A DNA stretch of 64,000 bases from an uncultured Lachnospiraceae bacterium (GCA_910578885.1 CAJTSH010000002.1:62001-126000); one strand, 5' to 3'. Positions 50,230-59,301 are shown, counted from the first letter of the stretch. Notes: generated from the letters alone by a model not told the origin. Made by a program: numbers and translations.

Positions 50230-52533
50230 ATGATATTTGGGAAACGTAAGGCATATAAAGTTGAAGAAGGAATTGTAAGAATTCAGTTCGCATCGGGGGA
50301 GGGAAGAGTTACGCCTCTGACAGATGAGATTATCAATATTTTTTCTCCGATAGAGACTATAGAACACAGGTCTAAGGCGGTGGAAGGAAATAAAGCGAAA
50401 GGCATTGCCTTTTCAGTAAAGGAGAAGCCGGACTATCTGGAAATTCAGACTAAGAGGCTGACGGTACGGGTCTATGATGAATTTAAAGTGGACTTTTATG
50501 ACGAAAAAGGGATGCTTCTGTGTGCGGATTATCGTGGTGAGCGTCAGTTTGGAAGACAGATCAGTGATAAATTTATCAAGCTGTTAGAGGTGGAAGGGCA
50601 TGAGATTCCTACGGATTCCAACTTCAATTATGACATTCAGGTAGTGAAGCAGATGGAGGGGGACGAGGCATTTTACGGACTGGGGGATAAGACAGGATTC
50701 CTCAATAAACGTCATTACGATTATGAAATGTGGAATTCCGATATCCCGGCGGCGCATACGGACGCCTTCAAGGCATTGTATAAATCAATTCCGTTTTTTA
50801 TTACGCTGCGGAAGGAATGTGTCTATGGAATCTTTTTTGACAATACGTATCATTCTTACTTTGATATGAGCAAAGAAAATGAGCGTTATTATTACTTCGG
50901 GGCGAGAAAGGGCAACTTGGATTACTACTTTATCGCAGGAGAAACTATGCCCCGGATAATAAAGAATTATACTTTTTTGACCGGAAGGACGCCGCTGCCG
51001 CAGCTGTTTACGCTAGGCTACCATCAATCCCGCTGGGGATATGAAACAGAGGCGGATGTGCGGGGCGTTGCCGCAAAATACAGGGATCTGGAGATTCCGA
51101 TTGATACGATACATCTGGATATTGACTATATGGACGGATATAAAGTATTTACATGGGGGGAAGAGGATTTTGGCGAGCCGGGAAAATTGATAAAGGATCT
51201 GACTAGGGACGGATTCAAGATTGTTACGATTATCGACCCGGGCGTAAAAGTAGAAGAAGGATATTCTGTATATGAAGAAGGAATGAGGCAAGGGTATTTT
51301 GCAAAAACGCCGGAAGGCGATACCTATGTCAACGCCGTGTGGCCGGGGGATGCAGTCTATCCTGATTTCGGAAACCCTGATACAAGAGCGTGGTGGGCGA
51401 AGAATCAGAAATATCTGGTAGAACTGGGCGTGCGCGGCGTCTGGAATGATATGAATGAGCCGGCAAGCTTCCGGGGAGAGCTGCCGGAGGATGTGGTTTT
51501 TACCGATGAAGATGAGAAATCGAATCATGCAGCTATGCATAATGTCTATGGACATTTGATGGCAAAGGCGACCTATGAAGGACTGAAAAAATATGATAAT
51601 AGAAGACCTTTTGTAATTACGAGGGCTTGTTATAGCGGTTCACAGAAATATACGACTGCCTGGACCGGTGACAATCAAAGCCTTTGGGAGCATCTTCGTA
51701 TGGCAATCCCGCAGATGTGCAACTTAGGCTTATCCGGCATGGCATTTGTCGGGACGGATGTGGGAGGATTTGGCGCAGATGTGACGCCGGAGCTTTTGGC
51801 GCGCTGGGTGCAGGTGGGATGTTTTTCGCCGTTGTTCCGAAATCATTCCTCGAAAGGTTCCGTTAATCAGGAGCCGTGGCTGTTTGGCGAAGAGGTTCTT
51901 GAAGTAAACCGGAAATACATCAAGCTGCGCTACCGTCTGCTTCCATATCTCTATGATTTGTTCTGGGAGTGTGAGAAGAATGGGCTTCCGCCGTTTCGTC
52001 CGCTCGTGCTTCACTATGAAAAGGATGAGACGGTAAAGAACTTGAACGGAGAATTTTTATTCGGTGAGCGGATTCTCGCAGCGCCGGTCGTTGAGCAGGG
52101 AATGAGTCAGAAGCTGGTCTATCTTCCGAAGGGAACTTGGTATGATTACTGGACCGGAGAGAAGAAAAAAGGCGCGGCGTGGCTTATGAGGGAAGCGCCT
52201 TTGGATGTATGCCCGTTGTATGTCAAGGAGGGAAGCGTGATTCCATGTTATGAGCCGATGCAGTATGTGGGAGAACATGAAATGGATACGCTGATTCTGG
52301 ATGTCTATTCCGGGAATGGAAGATATGTGCATCATCAGGATAACGGTGAAGATTTCGCATATCAGAATGGCGGATATAATGAATATGAGTTTGTAATTTT
52401 GGCGGATGGAACCTTAAAAATCGAGCTGGTTCATCAAGGCTATGAGAAGCTCTATCAGAAATTTATCGTGCGCCACAATGGAAAATCGCAGGGGTTTTCA
52501 TTTACGGGCAAACCGCTTACGATTTGGCTGTAA
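50230..52533 (+). CDS. GH31 alpha-glucosidase family enzyme
   Basis: 767 residues, no signal peptide, so probably cytosolic. Family 31 marks: FYGLGDKTGFLNKR near 155, LHQSRWGY-like GYHQSRWGYETEADV near 265, the nucleophile D407 in GVWNDMNEPASF and the acid/base D481 in WTGDNQSLWEHLRM, followed by VGTDVGGFG and RNHSS. These enzymes release glucose or related sugars from alpha-glucosides. The exact substrate cannot be read. AAAGGAAG lies nine bases before ATG 50230. The unusual tandem repeat sits right upstream, and a patatin-like gene follows 37 bases later. Confidence 0.93.
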   Translation: MIFGKRKAYKVEEGIVRIQFASGEGRVTPLTDEIINIFSPIETIEHRSKAVEGNKAKGIAFSVKEKPDYLEIQTKRLTVRVYDEFKVDFYDEKGMLLCADYRGERQFGRQISDKFIKLLEVEGHEIPTDSNFNYDIQVVKQMEGDEAFYGLGDKTGFLNKRHYDYEMWNSDIPAAHTDAFKALYKSIPFFITLRKECVYGIFFDNTYHSYFDMSKENERYYYFGARKGNLDYYFIAGETMPRIIKNYTFLTGRTPLPQLFTLGYHQSRWGYETEADVRGVAAKYRDLEIPIDTIHLDIDYMDGYKVFTWGEEDFGEPGKLIKDLTRDGFKIVTIIDPGVKVEEGYSVYEEGMRQGYFAKTPEGDTYVNAVWPGDAVYPDFGNPDTRAWWAKNQKYLVELGVRGVWNDMNEPASFRGELPEDVVFTDEDEKSNHAAMHNVYGHLMAKATYEGLKKYDNRRPFVITRACYSGSQKYTTAWTGDNQSLWEHLRMAIPQMCNLGLSGMAFVGTDVGGFGADVTPELLARWVQVGCFSPLFRNHSSKGSVNQEPWLFGEEVLEVNRKYIKLRYRLLPYLYDLFWECEKNGLPPFRPLVLHYEKDETVKNLNGEFLFGERILAAPVVEQGMSQKLVYLPKGTWYDYWTGEKKKGAAWLMREAPLDVCPLYVKEGSVIPCYEPMQYVGEHEMDTLILDVYSGNGRYVHHQDNGEDFAYQNGGYNEYEFVILADGTLKIELVHQGYEKLYQKFIVRHNGKSQGFSFTGKPLTIWL

Positions 52534-52570
52534 GATATGGCGGAAGCAATAAGGCAAGGAGAAGATACCC

Positions 52571-53866
52571 ATGAAGCGTGCAGTTGCATTGAGCGGGGGC
52601 GGAACAAAAGGCTCCTATGAATTAGGCGCATGGAAAGCGTTATTGGAGCTGGGAATAGATTACCAGATTGTTACAGGAACATCAATTGGCTCTATTAATG
52701 GCGCTTTAATGACGACAGGAGATTATGAGAGGGCAAGGGAGCTCTGGAATACCATTACGATGGAAGATATGATGGCGGATGGAATAAACCTGACCGCCAC
52801 CATTGAAGGAATGTACGACCAGAAGGAATCCATCCGTCCCTTTTTAAAGAGATATGTGAAAAACAAAGGAGCGGATATCTCACCGTTTACAGAATTTATA
52901 GAGAAGCTGATTGATGAACAGGCAATCCGGGAGGCAAAACGGGATTTCGGTCTGGTAACCGTGCAGTTCCCTTCTTTAAAGGCATGTGAGGTGACGAAGA
53001 AAGACATTCCGAGAGGGCTTTTAAAGGATTACATTCTGGCGTCAGCCGCAATTTTTCCGCTGTTTCCGATGCACAAGATCGGAGATCAGATGTATCTGGA
53101 CGGCTGCTACCATGACAACCTTCCGATTGATCTTGCGCTTCGAATGGGGGCAACGGATATCATAGCGGTGGATTTGCACACTACGCCGGCACATGCTAAT
53201 TATGCGAAACGCCCCTATGTGACATATATCAAACCCAGCCGCAGTCTTGGGACGATGATGAATTTTGACCATGAGCTGTTAATGGAAAATGCGGCAATGG
53301 GATATCAGGATACGATGAAGGTTTATGGGGAATACTATGGTTACCTTTATACATATACTAAAGAGAGTGTGGAAAAGTGCGGGAAAGAGGTTGGAAAATT
53401 TATTGCGTTTTTGGCTTTGACAGATTTATATCTGACGGATGATACGCCTGCGAAGAAGCTGGGAAAGGGTGATTTTAACCGGATTTTTACGGTTCTTCAT
53501 GAGAGGGCGGAGGGGCGTGTCATGACAAAGGAGCAGTATTTTGTCCGGGCAGGTGAAATCTGCGGTCAATTATTAGGTATAGACGTGAGATCAGTCTATG
53601 ATATGCGGCGTTTCATGGAGACGGCGGGAGAGAGGCTGGGGCAGGAATCGGATTACCCGGATGCAGCGGTTTTGATGGGGAAGGAAGGTATGGAGCTGGC
53701 TGCGAAGCTGACAGAGTTAAAAATTAAACGTAACGGTACGTATCTGCTTGGAAGTATCTATTATGCAATGAAGAGAAATACAAAGAACGTGAAGCATATG
53801 TCAGTTCCATTGCTTGCCATAGCCCCTGAGGAGCTTTCGGCCGCATATTTCCTGCTGTCAATTTAG
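52571..53866 (+). CDS. Patatin-like phospholipase
   Basis: 431 residues. The patatin domain (about 1-215) has the oxyanion motif SGGGTKGSYELGAWKAL, the nucleophile elbow GTSIGS (S38) and the catalytic Asp in YLDGCYHDNLP (D177), giving a Ser-Asp dyad. The C-terminal half (about 240-431) is helical and not recognised. It likely hydrolyses membrane or storage lipids inside the cell. No signal peptide. The ribosome site AGGAGAAG precedes ATG 52571. It lies 37 bases after the GH31 gene and may be cotranscribed. Confidence 0.9.
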   Translation: MKRAVALSGGGTKGSYELGAWKALLELGIDYQIVTGTSIGSINGALMTTGDYERARELWNTITMEDMMADGINLTATIEGMYDQKESIRPFLKRYVKNKGADISPFTEFIEKLIDEQAIREAKRDFGLVTVQFPSLKACEVTKKDIPRGLLKDYILASAAIFPLFPMHKIGDQMYLDGCYHDNLPIDLALRMGATDIIAVDLHTTPAHANYAKRPYVTYIKPSRSLGTMMNFDHELLMENAAMGYQDTMKVYGEYYGYLYTYTKESVEKCGKEVGKFIAFLALTDLYLTDDTPAKKLGKGDFNRIFTVLHERAEGRVMTKEQYFVRAGEICGQLLGIDVRSVYDMRRFMETAGERLGQESDYPDAAVLMGKEGMELAAKLTELKIKRNGTYLLGSIYYAMKRNTKNVKHMSVPLLAIAPEELSAAYFLLSI

Positions 53867-53968
53867 GGGAGAGAGCAAGGTATGGGTACAGGTTAAATTT
53901 GTACGGACATAGTACGAATCAGACGAAATGTCATATAGTAAATTGATATCGGAAAATGGAGCAAGTCA

Positions 53969-54511
53969 GTGGATTATAGTAAAGAGCAATACTATAAGAT
54001 GCAGCAGATGCTGGCAAGTCAGGCGTATGGAGCCGGAGAGCGCGGGGGAAAGCAGCCTTTTTATATGACCTATCCCATACAGAGTTTATATATGACGGAA
54101 CTCGAATATGAAAAGGATATGGAGCGGATGAAGGAGCTGTATCCTTCGGAGGCGAAGAAAATTCTGGAATATGTTGAAGATGAATGTGACAGAATGGAAT
54201 ATGAAGGAAGTTTAATGTTCGATGAATTTCCGGATCGTTTGATGCTTCGCAGAATATGTGACAGGATTTACAGCAAAGTCATTGGCAATGAGGAATCTAT
54301 TCCCGATGAATCCGAAGGTGAGAGGTTGGATCCGGGATTGGAGATGCAGCAGAGAAGGCGCGGGGATGATGGAAGATGGAGAGACAACGGCAGACGAAGA
54401 GATAATAACAGGGGCAGGGATGACGGCGTACAGAATCTGATCGAGGTGCTCTTGTATAACGAAATGCACAAGAGGCGCTGTCGTTACAAACGCTGCCGCA
54501 GGTGGTGGTAA
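53969..54511 (+). CDS. Unknown protein with Arg/Asp-rich low-complexity tail
   Basis: 180 residues with a GTG start (GGAG seven bases upstream). Residues about 1-105 look folded and helical (TELEYEKDMERMKELYPSEA; ILEYVEDECDRMEYEGSLMF). About 125-160 is a charged RRRGDD/RRDNNRGRDDG low-complexity stretch, and the C-terminus is Cys/Arg/Trp-rich (HKRRCRYKRCRRWW). I do not recognise the family. Its first half resembles conserved small cytosolic proteins seen next to patatin or spore-related genes, but I cannot name it. A promoter for the next gene begins eight bases after its stop. Confidence 0.6.
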   Translation: MDYSKEQYYKMQQMLASQAYGAGERGGKQPFYMTYPIQSLYMTELEYEKDMERMKELYPSEAKKILEYVEDECDRMEYEGSLMFDEFPDRLMLRRICDRIYSKVIGNEESIPDESEGERLDPGLEMQQRRRGDDGRWRDNGRRRDNNRGRDDGVQNLIEVLLYNEMHKRRCRYKRCRRWW

Positions 54512-54518
54512 ATAGCAG

Positions 54519-54547
54519 TTGAGATTTTCGCAAAAAATATTTATACT
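54519..54547 (+). promoter_or_regulatory. Promoter of the C39-like membrane protein gene
   Basis: TTGAGA (54519-54524), a 17-nt spacer and TATACT (54542-54547). The predicted start of transcription (about 54554) excludes the in-frame ATG at 54554 as a translation start. Confidence 0.65.
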
Positions 54548-54574
54548 GATAGAATGTCAAATATTTGGCAAGTA

Positions 54575-54598
54575 GTCTGCGCGGGGAACCGCGCAGAC
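54575..54598 (+). promoter_or_regulatory. GC-rich 10-bp hairpin in the leader of the C39-like gene
   Basis: GTCTGCGCGG (54575-54584) pairs perfectly with CCGCGCAGAC (54589-54598) around a GGAA (GNRA) tetraloop. It is about 20 nt from the predicted transcript start, without a T-run. A 5' stability element or protein target is possible. Confidence 0.45.
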
Positions 54599-54655
54599 AT
54601 TGCAGGCGAAAATAGCGGTGCAAAAGAGATTGATAGAGAAAAAGAGGACATGCAG

Positions 54656-57184
54656 ATGAGCAAGGGGATTGTCAAGGGAATTGTTTTGGGAGCCGTATTT
54701 ATTGTTGCGGTCGTCCTGTTTGGTTTTTCCATGAATCATACAAATGAAGATTTAACTGCCGAGATGAAGGAAGCAACGCTTCCGGTCGTAAATTTTTATT
54801 ATCAGGATGAGCAGATCAACGAGTTGTTTGGATATGTAACGGAGATGGAAGGCTCTTATATGAGGGATTCCATTACGCCTGTGGATTCGAAACGTATTCT
54901 TCCTATGAAGATTCAGACATATGGCTATCTGGTGGACGGGATCTCCTATGAAATCAGAAGCCTGGATACCGAAAGGCTGATCGCAGATTCCGATATAACG
55001 GACTATACCAGTGAAAAGGGAATTATCAGAACTGATCTTGAGATACAGAATCTTCTGGAGGACGGAGCGGAATATCTGTTTATTTTGAAGCTTCGAAATG
55101 GAGAAAATACAGTGTATTACTATACCAGGCTCATTGAGCCGGCAGACTGCTATGTAAAAGAAAGTCTGGATTTTGTAAAGAATTTTCATGATACGACCTT
55201 TAATAAGGGGGCGGCGGGAACGCTGGCGACCTATGTGGAGCCGAATGCGGCCGGCGATAACAGTACATTGAATAGAGTAGACATCCATTCCACCTTGAAT
55301 CAGATTAGCTGGGCGGATTTTAAGGGACAACGGATGGGGGAAACCGAAATTTCCATTAAGGAGATCCATCCTTCCTATAACGTCATCATGCTGTCTTATA
55401 TTATGTCGTCAAAGAGTGAAAACGGAGAACTTGAATATTACAATGCCAAGGAATATTATCGCGTCCGGCATTCTACAGAGAGAATGTTTCTGCTGAATTT
55501 TGAGAGAAATATGACACAGATTTTCCGTGGGGAGAATAACCACTTTTATGGGAACCGCGTGCAGCTTGGAATACGCGACGGAGAAATCGAGTATATGGCA
55601 AATGAGAACGGAACCAATGTCTGCTTTGTACAGGAAGGAGAATTGTGGTCATATCAGGCGGCGGAAGAGAAGCTTTCGCAGGTTTTCAGCTTCCGAAGTT
55701 ATGAGGGAATGGATTGCAGAGAGAATAATCCCAGACATGACATCCGTATGATAAAGGTGGACGAGACCGGCAGTGTGGATTTTGTGGTTTATGGTTATAT
55801 GAATCGGGGAAATCATGAGGGTGAGGTAGGAATCGGCGTTTATCATTACAGCAGTGTAGAAAATACGGTAGAAGAAGAGTTGTTCATTCCCTATACCAAG
55901 TCTTATGAGATTATGAAGGCGGAACTGGGGCAGATGATGTATGAAAATGAAGACAATCAGTTTTACATCATCTTGGGAGATTCTTTGTACGAGATATCTA
56001 TGAATACTCTGGAATATAAAGTGATAAAAGATAGGCTGGAAGAGAGCGGTTATGCAGTGTCAGAGTCAAATCAGTATGCTGCGTGGCTGGACGAGGGGAA
56101 ACTGAACTGCGGAACCACCGTCTATGTCCGGAATCTGGAGACGGGCACATCGTTTGAAGTAACTGCGGAGGCCGGAGAATATATAAAACCTCTTGGTTTC
56201 ATGGAAAACGACTTTATTTATGGGACGGCAAAGCAAAGTGATGTGGTAAGGGACGCGGCGGGGAACGAGATTTTTCCGATGTACCGGGTGTGCATTATGG
56301 ATACGGAAGGGAGCAGCCATGAGATTATAAAAGAATATCAGAAGGCGGGATATTATGTTACCGGAATTGAAATCGTGGATTATACCATCTATCTCAATCG
56401 AATTATGTATAACGGGACCGCTTATGCGGATGCGGACGAAGATACGATTATGAATCGGAATGCGGACGCAGGAAGTGCAGTAGAGACGGCTCTCACGGTG
56501 ACCGAGGAGAAACAGACGCAATATCAGTTGGTCTTAAAATCGGCAAATGAGATTCATGCAGGACGCCTGATGACGCCGAAACAGATTGTGGTGGAAGAAT
56601 CCAAAGAACTTCCGTTAGAGAGAGAACAAACACAGGATCATTACTACGCATATGCAAGAGGAGAAGTGCTTATGGCAACAAAAAATGTTGCAAAAGCGAT
56701 TCAGATTGCAAATGAAAATATGGGCGTGGTTCTCGGCGATTCCCAGCAATATATCTGGAAGCGGGGGAAGAAGACTTATCAGCCGGCAATCGAAGTAAGC
56801 GTGGGGGAAGCGGAGGCTCAGGGAAGTACGGTTGCACAATGTCTGAGCGCAATGCTGGGGCTGGAAAATCTAAATGTCGGCGTGCAGGGGCTTTTGGAGC
56901 GCGGAGACTTGCCGAAGGAAATTCTTTCAGAGACAATGCAGGGTATGACAGTTTTGGATTTGACCGGCTGCGGTTTAGAAGAGGCGCTTTATTATGTGAA
57001 TTGCCAGACCCCCGTATTTGCCATGTATGACGGCAATCATGCTGTACTGATTACCGGATATGATTCGAGAACGGTAACGATATACGATACTTCATCTGCG
57101 GCGCCTAAGCGGGAGAATCTAAAGGATGCAGCGGAACAATTTGAACAAGCAGGAAATCTGTTTATCGCCTATCTAAAGAATTGA
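54656..57184 (+). CDS. Membrane-anchored protein with C-terminal C39-like peptidase-fold domain
   Basis: 842 residues from ATG 54656 (AGAGGA seven bases upstream). One N-terminal membrane helix (about 8-25) leaves the rest outside. The large middle part (about 30-700) is rich in beta strands and looks like a repeated beta-propeller or similar fold (HFYGNRVQLGIRDGEIEYMA; YAAWLDEGKLNCGTTVYVRN). The last about 120 residues resemble C39-type papain-like domains: Cys in STVAQCLSAMLG, His in DGNHAVLITGYDS and Asp in YDTSS. It may be a cell-surface peptidase or an inactive binding form. No direct family match is recognised for the middle. Confidence 0.6.
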   Translation: MSKGIVKGIVLGAVFIVAVVLFGFSMNHTNEDLTAEMKEATLPVVNFYYQDEQINELFGYVTEMEGSYMRDSITPVDSKRILPMKIQTYGYLVDGISYEIRSLDTERLIADSDITDYTSEKGIIRTDLEIQNLLEDGAEYLFILKLRNGENTVYYYTRLIEPADCYVKESLDFVKNFHDTTFNKGAAGTLATYVEPNAAGDNSTLNRVDIHSTLNQISWADFKGQRMGETEISIKEIHPSYNVIMLSYIMSSKSENGELEYYNAKEYYRVRHSTERMFLLNFERNMTQIFRGENNHFYGNRVQLGIRDGEIEYMANENGTNVCFVQEGELWSYQAAEEKLSQVFSFRSYEGMDCRENNPRHDIRMIKVDETGSVDFVVYGYMNRGNHEGEVGIGVYHYSSVENTVEEELFIPYTKSYEIMKAELGQMMYENEDNQFYIILGDSLYEISMNTLEYKVIKDRLEESGYAVSESNQYAAWLDEGKLNCGTTVYVRNLETGTSFEVTAEAGEYIKPLGFMENDFIYGTAKQSDVVRDAAGNEIFPMYRVCIMDTEGSSHEIIKEYQKAGYYVTGIEIVDYTIYLNRIMYNGTAYADADEDTIMNRNADAGSAVETALTVTEEKQTQYQLVLKSANEIHAGRLMTPKQIVVEESKELPLEREQTQDHYYAYARGEVLMATKNVAKAIQIANENMGVVLGDSQQYIWKRGKKTYQPAIEVSVGEAEAQGSTVAQCLSAMLGLENLNVGVQGLLERGDLPKEILSETMQGMTVLDLTGCGLEEALYYVNCQTPVFAMYDGNHAVLITGYDSRTVTIYDTSSAAPKRENLKDAAEQFEQAGNLFIAYLKN

Positions 57185-57208
57185 CAATAAGAACAAACAT
57201 GATAGAAT
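57181..57208 (+). promoter_or_regulatory. Promoter of the AGCS symporter gene
   Basis: Perfect TTGACA (57181-57186) overlaps the upstream stop codon; after 16 nt comes TAGAAT (57203-57208). It lies about 40 nt before the symporter start. Confidence 0.65.
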
Positions 57209-57244
57209 GATTTGCTATGTAAACAAGAAAAAGGAGAACTAAGA

Positions 57245-58897
57245 ATGGAAAAAATTGCAAATTTTATCCGTTTGGCAGATGAGTTTGTATGGGGACCGTT
57301 TATGCTCGTTCTGCTGGTGGGCACGGGAATTTTTTTGACAATCCGTCTGCACTTTCTGCCGTGGAGAAATCTGGGCTATGCCTTGAGGATGACGTTAAGC
57401 AAAGAAGCGCGTACTACGAAGGAGGGAACCGGTGATATTTCTCCGTTTTCAGCGTTGACAACGGCTTTGGCGGCAACGATCGGAACCGGCAATATTGTAG
57501 GTGTTGCGACTGCTATGGTATCCGGCGGACCGGGAGCGCTAGTCTGGATGTGGATCTCTGCATGCTTTGGGTTATCTTCCAAATTCAGCGAGTGTATGCT
57601 GGCGATTAAATACCGTGAGGTCAACGAAAAAGGGGAAATGTCCGGCGGTCCGATGTACACGATGAAAAAGGCGTTTCGGCATAAGAAGCTGGGCGCCGTT
57701 TTGGGATGGATGTTTGCATTGTTTGCAGTGCTTGCCTCTTTTGGAATCGGAAATATGACGCAGGCGAATTCTATTTCCGGCGCGCTGTATTCGACCTTTC
57801 AGGTTCCGGAAACGATTTGTGGAATAATCCTGACGTTAGTCGCATTCATTATAATCGTAGGGGGAATTAAGAAGATATCCAAAGTATCTTCGGTAGTAGT
57901 TCCGTTCATGGCGGTTTTCTATGTAATTGCAGGATTGTTTGTCATTATTTTTAACTATCAAAATCTGCCGGAAGGCATTGCCATGATTTTTCGGATGGCG
58001 TTTAGCATGGAAGCAGTTGGCGGAGGGCTCTGCGGAAGTATTACGGCAGCTATGATGAATGCACTGCACTATGGTGTGGCGCGAGGCGTGTTTTCCAATG
58101 AAGCCGGCATGGGTTCGGCGGCGATTACGGCAGCGGCGGCAACAACGGACAGCCCGGTAAAGCAAGGATATGTCAACATGACCGGTACATTCTGGGATAC
58201 CATCGTTGTCTGCACGATTACGGGGCTCTGTATTGCAAGCTCCGGGGTTCTGGGAGTCACGGAAACAGATACCGTGGGACGCTATACTCTGGCTGGTGAA
58301 ACGCTGACGCTGCGGACGGTAAATGAAGAGAATGAAGAAGCGCTGGAAGAATATAGCGTGACGTTGGAAAATAATACGGCGGTCTTAGTCAATCAAAAGG
58401 ACGGTTTGGAACTGGTGCTGCATACTGCTGCAGGTGAAACTGCGGGGACGCTTATCGGGGAGTTTCAAGATGAGGCGGGTAATCATTATCAGTTTGGAGA
58501 GGATGGAGTCTATACATACGATACACTGGTAAAAGGTGCGGCATTGACTATTCTGGCGTTTAAGAGTGCGCTCGGAGACGCCGGCGGTTCTCTTGTGTGC
58601 ATTGGAATCGTATTGTTTGCATTTTCGACAATTCTAGGCTGGGAATATCATGGGGAAAAGGCGTTTGAATATTTGCTGGGGACGTATCGCTACAATCTTG
58701 TTTACCGAATTGTTTTTTCTGCAATCATTTATGTGGGAGCGACAACGGCGCTGGACGTCGTGTGGAATTTTTCGGATATTGCTAATGCCTTAATGGCAAT
58801 TCCTAACTTAATCTGTCTGTTGGCGTTAAGCGGAGTAATCGCAAAAGACGCAATGGAATTTCAAAAGGTCTTGAAGAAAGAGAAGAATAATAATTAA
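57245..58897 (+). CDS. AGCS-family sodium:alanine/glycine symporter with an inserted domain
   Basis: 550 residues, about 90 more than usual for the family. AGCS marks: FVWGPFMLVLLVGTGIFLTI at the N-terminus, FSALTTALAATIGTGNIVGVAT near 75-95, GGPMYTMKKAF near 140, FSNEAGMGSAAITAAAAT near 285 and FAFSTILGWEYHGEKAFEYL near 460. Between membrane segments at about 337-427 lies a hydrophilic, mostly beta stretch (GRYTLAGETLTLRTVNEEN to GEDGVYTYDTLVKG) that most AGCS proteins lack. The enzyme should import alanine or glycine with Na+. The insert may cover the outer face. The start at 57245 follows AAAAAGGAG. Confidence 0.88.
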   Translation: MEKIANFIRLADEFVWGPFMLVLLVGTGIFLTIRLHFLPWRNLGYALRMTLSKEARTTKEGTGDISPFSALTTALAATIGTGNIVGVATAMVSGGPGALVWMWISACFGLSSKFSECMLAIKYREVNEKGEMSGGPMYTMKKAFRHKKLGAVLGWMFALFAVLASFGIGNMTQANSISGALYSTFQVPETICGIILTLVAFIIIVGGIKKISKVSSVVVPFMAVFYVIAGLFVIIFNYQNLPEGIAMIFRMAFSMEAVGGGLCGSITAAMMNALHYGVARGVFSNEAGMGSAAITAAAATTDSPVKQGYVNMTGTFWDTIVVCTITGLCIASSGVLGVTETDTVGRYTLAGETLTLRTVNEENEEALEEYSVTLENNTAVLVNQKDGLELVLHTAAGETAGTLIGEFQDEAGNHYQFGEDGVYTYDTLVKGAALTILAFKSALGDAGGSLVCIGIVLFAFSTILGWEYHGEKAFEYLLGTYRYNLVYRIVFSAIIYVGATTALDVVWNFSDIANALMAIPNLICLLALSGVIAKDAMEFQKVLKKEKNNN

Positions 58898-58984
58898 GAG
58901 AAAAAAATATTAGATAAAGTTGCATAATTTATAAATATATTTTTTGCTTCCGTTGGCACAAATGACACAAATTCCTTAAATTAC

Positions 58985-59013
58985 TTGCAAATTGCGAATT
59001 TATAAGATATATT
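58985..59013 (+). promoter_or_regulatory. Promoter of the HPr-like gene
   Basis: TTGCAA (58985-58990), a 17-nt spacer and TATATT (59008-59013), about 37 nt before the start codon. Confidence 0.6.
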
Positions 59014-59049
59014 ATCTATGGTACTAATAAGTTAAGGAAGTGGATGAAC

Positions 59050-59301
59050 ATGAGCAAAAAGGAAATTGTTGTTTCAAATGTTTCAAAGTATGATAATCCT
59101 ATTGCGGAATTAGTACAGGTTGCATGCCGCTATGACAGCAACATTACACTGGAAAGTAATGACCGCAGAATTAATGCGAAGAGCATTATGGGGATTATGG
59201 CTTTCAATCCATCCAAAGGCATGACGGTCAATATTGTAGCCGATGGTAATGATGAAGAGGAAGCGTTGTTGGCAATGGAAAAGTTTTTAGTATGTGAATA
59301 G
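59050..59301 (+). CDS. HPr-like protein without the catalytic histidine
   Basis: 83 residues from ATG 59050 (AAGGAAG nine bases upstream; ATG 59044 is an alternative with a shorter gap). It aligns over its length with HPr: LVQVACRYDSNITLE, then KSIMGIM with the Ser46 position kept and DEEEALLAMEKFL at the end. At the site where HPr has His15-Ala-Arg17-Pro it has Tyr-Asp-Asn-Pro. It thus cannot carry PTS phosphate from enzyme I, but may still be a target of HPr kinase. That is the logic of Crh in Bacillus, an HPr paralogue used in catabolite control. The DUF6465-like gene follows 18 bases later. Confidence 0.8.
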   Translation: MSKKEIVVSNVSKYDNPIAELVQVACRYDSNITLESNDRRINAKSIMGIMAFNPSKGMTVNIVADGNDEEEALLAMEKFLVCE

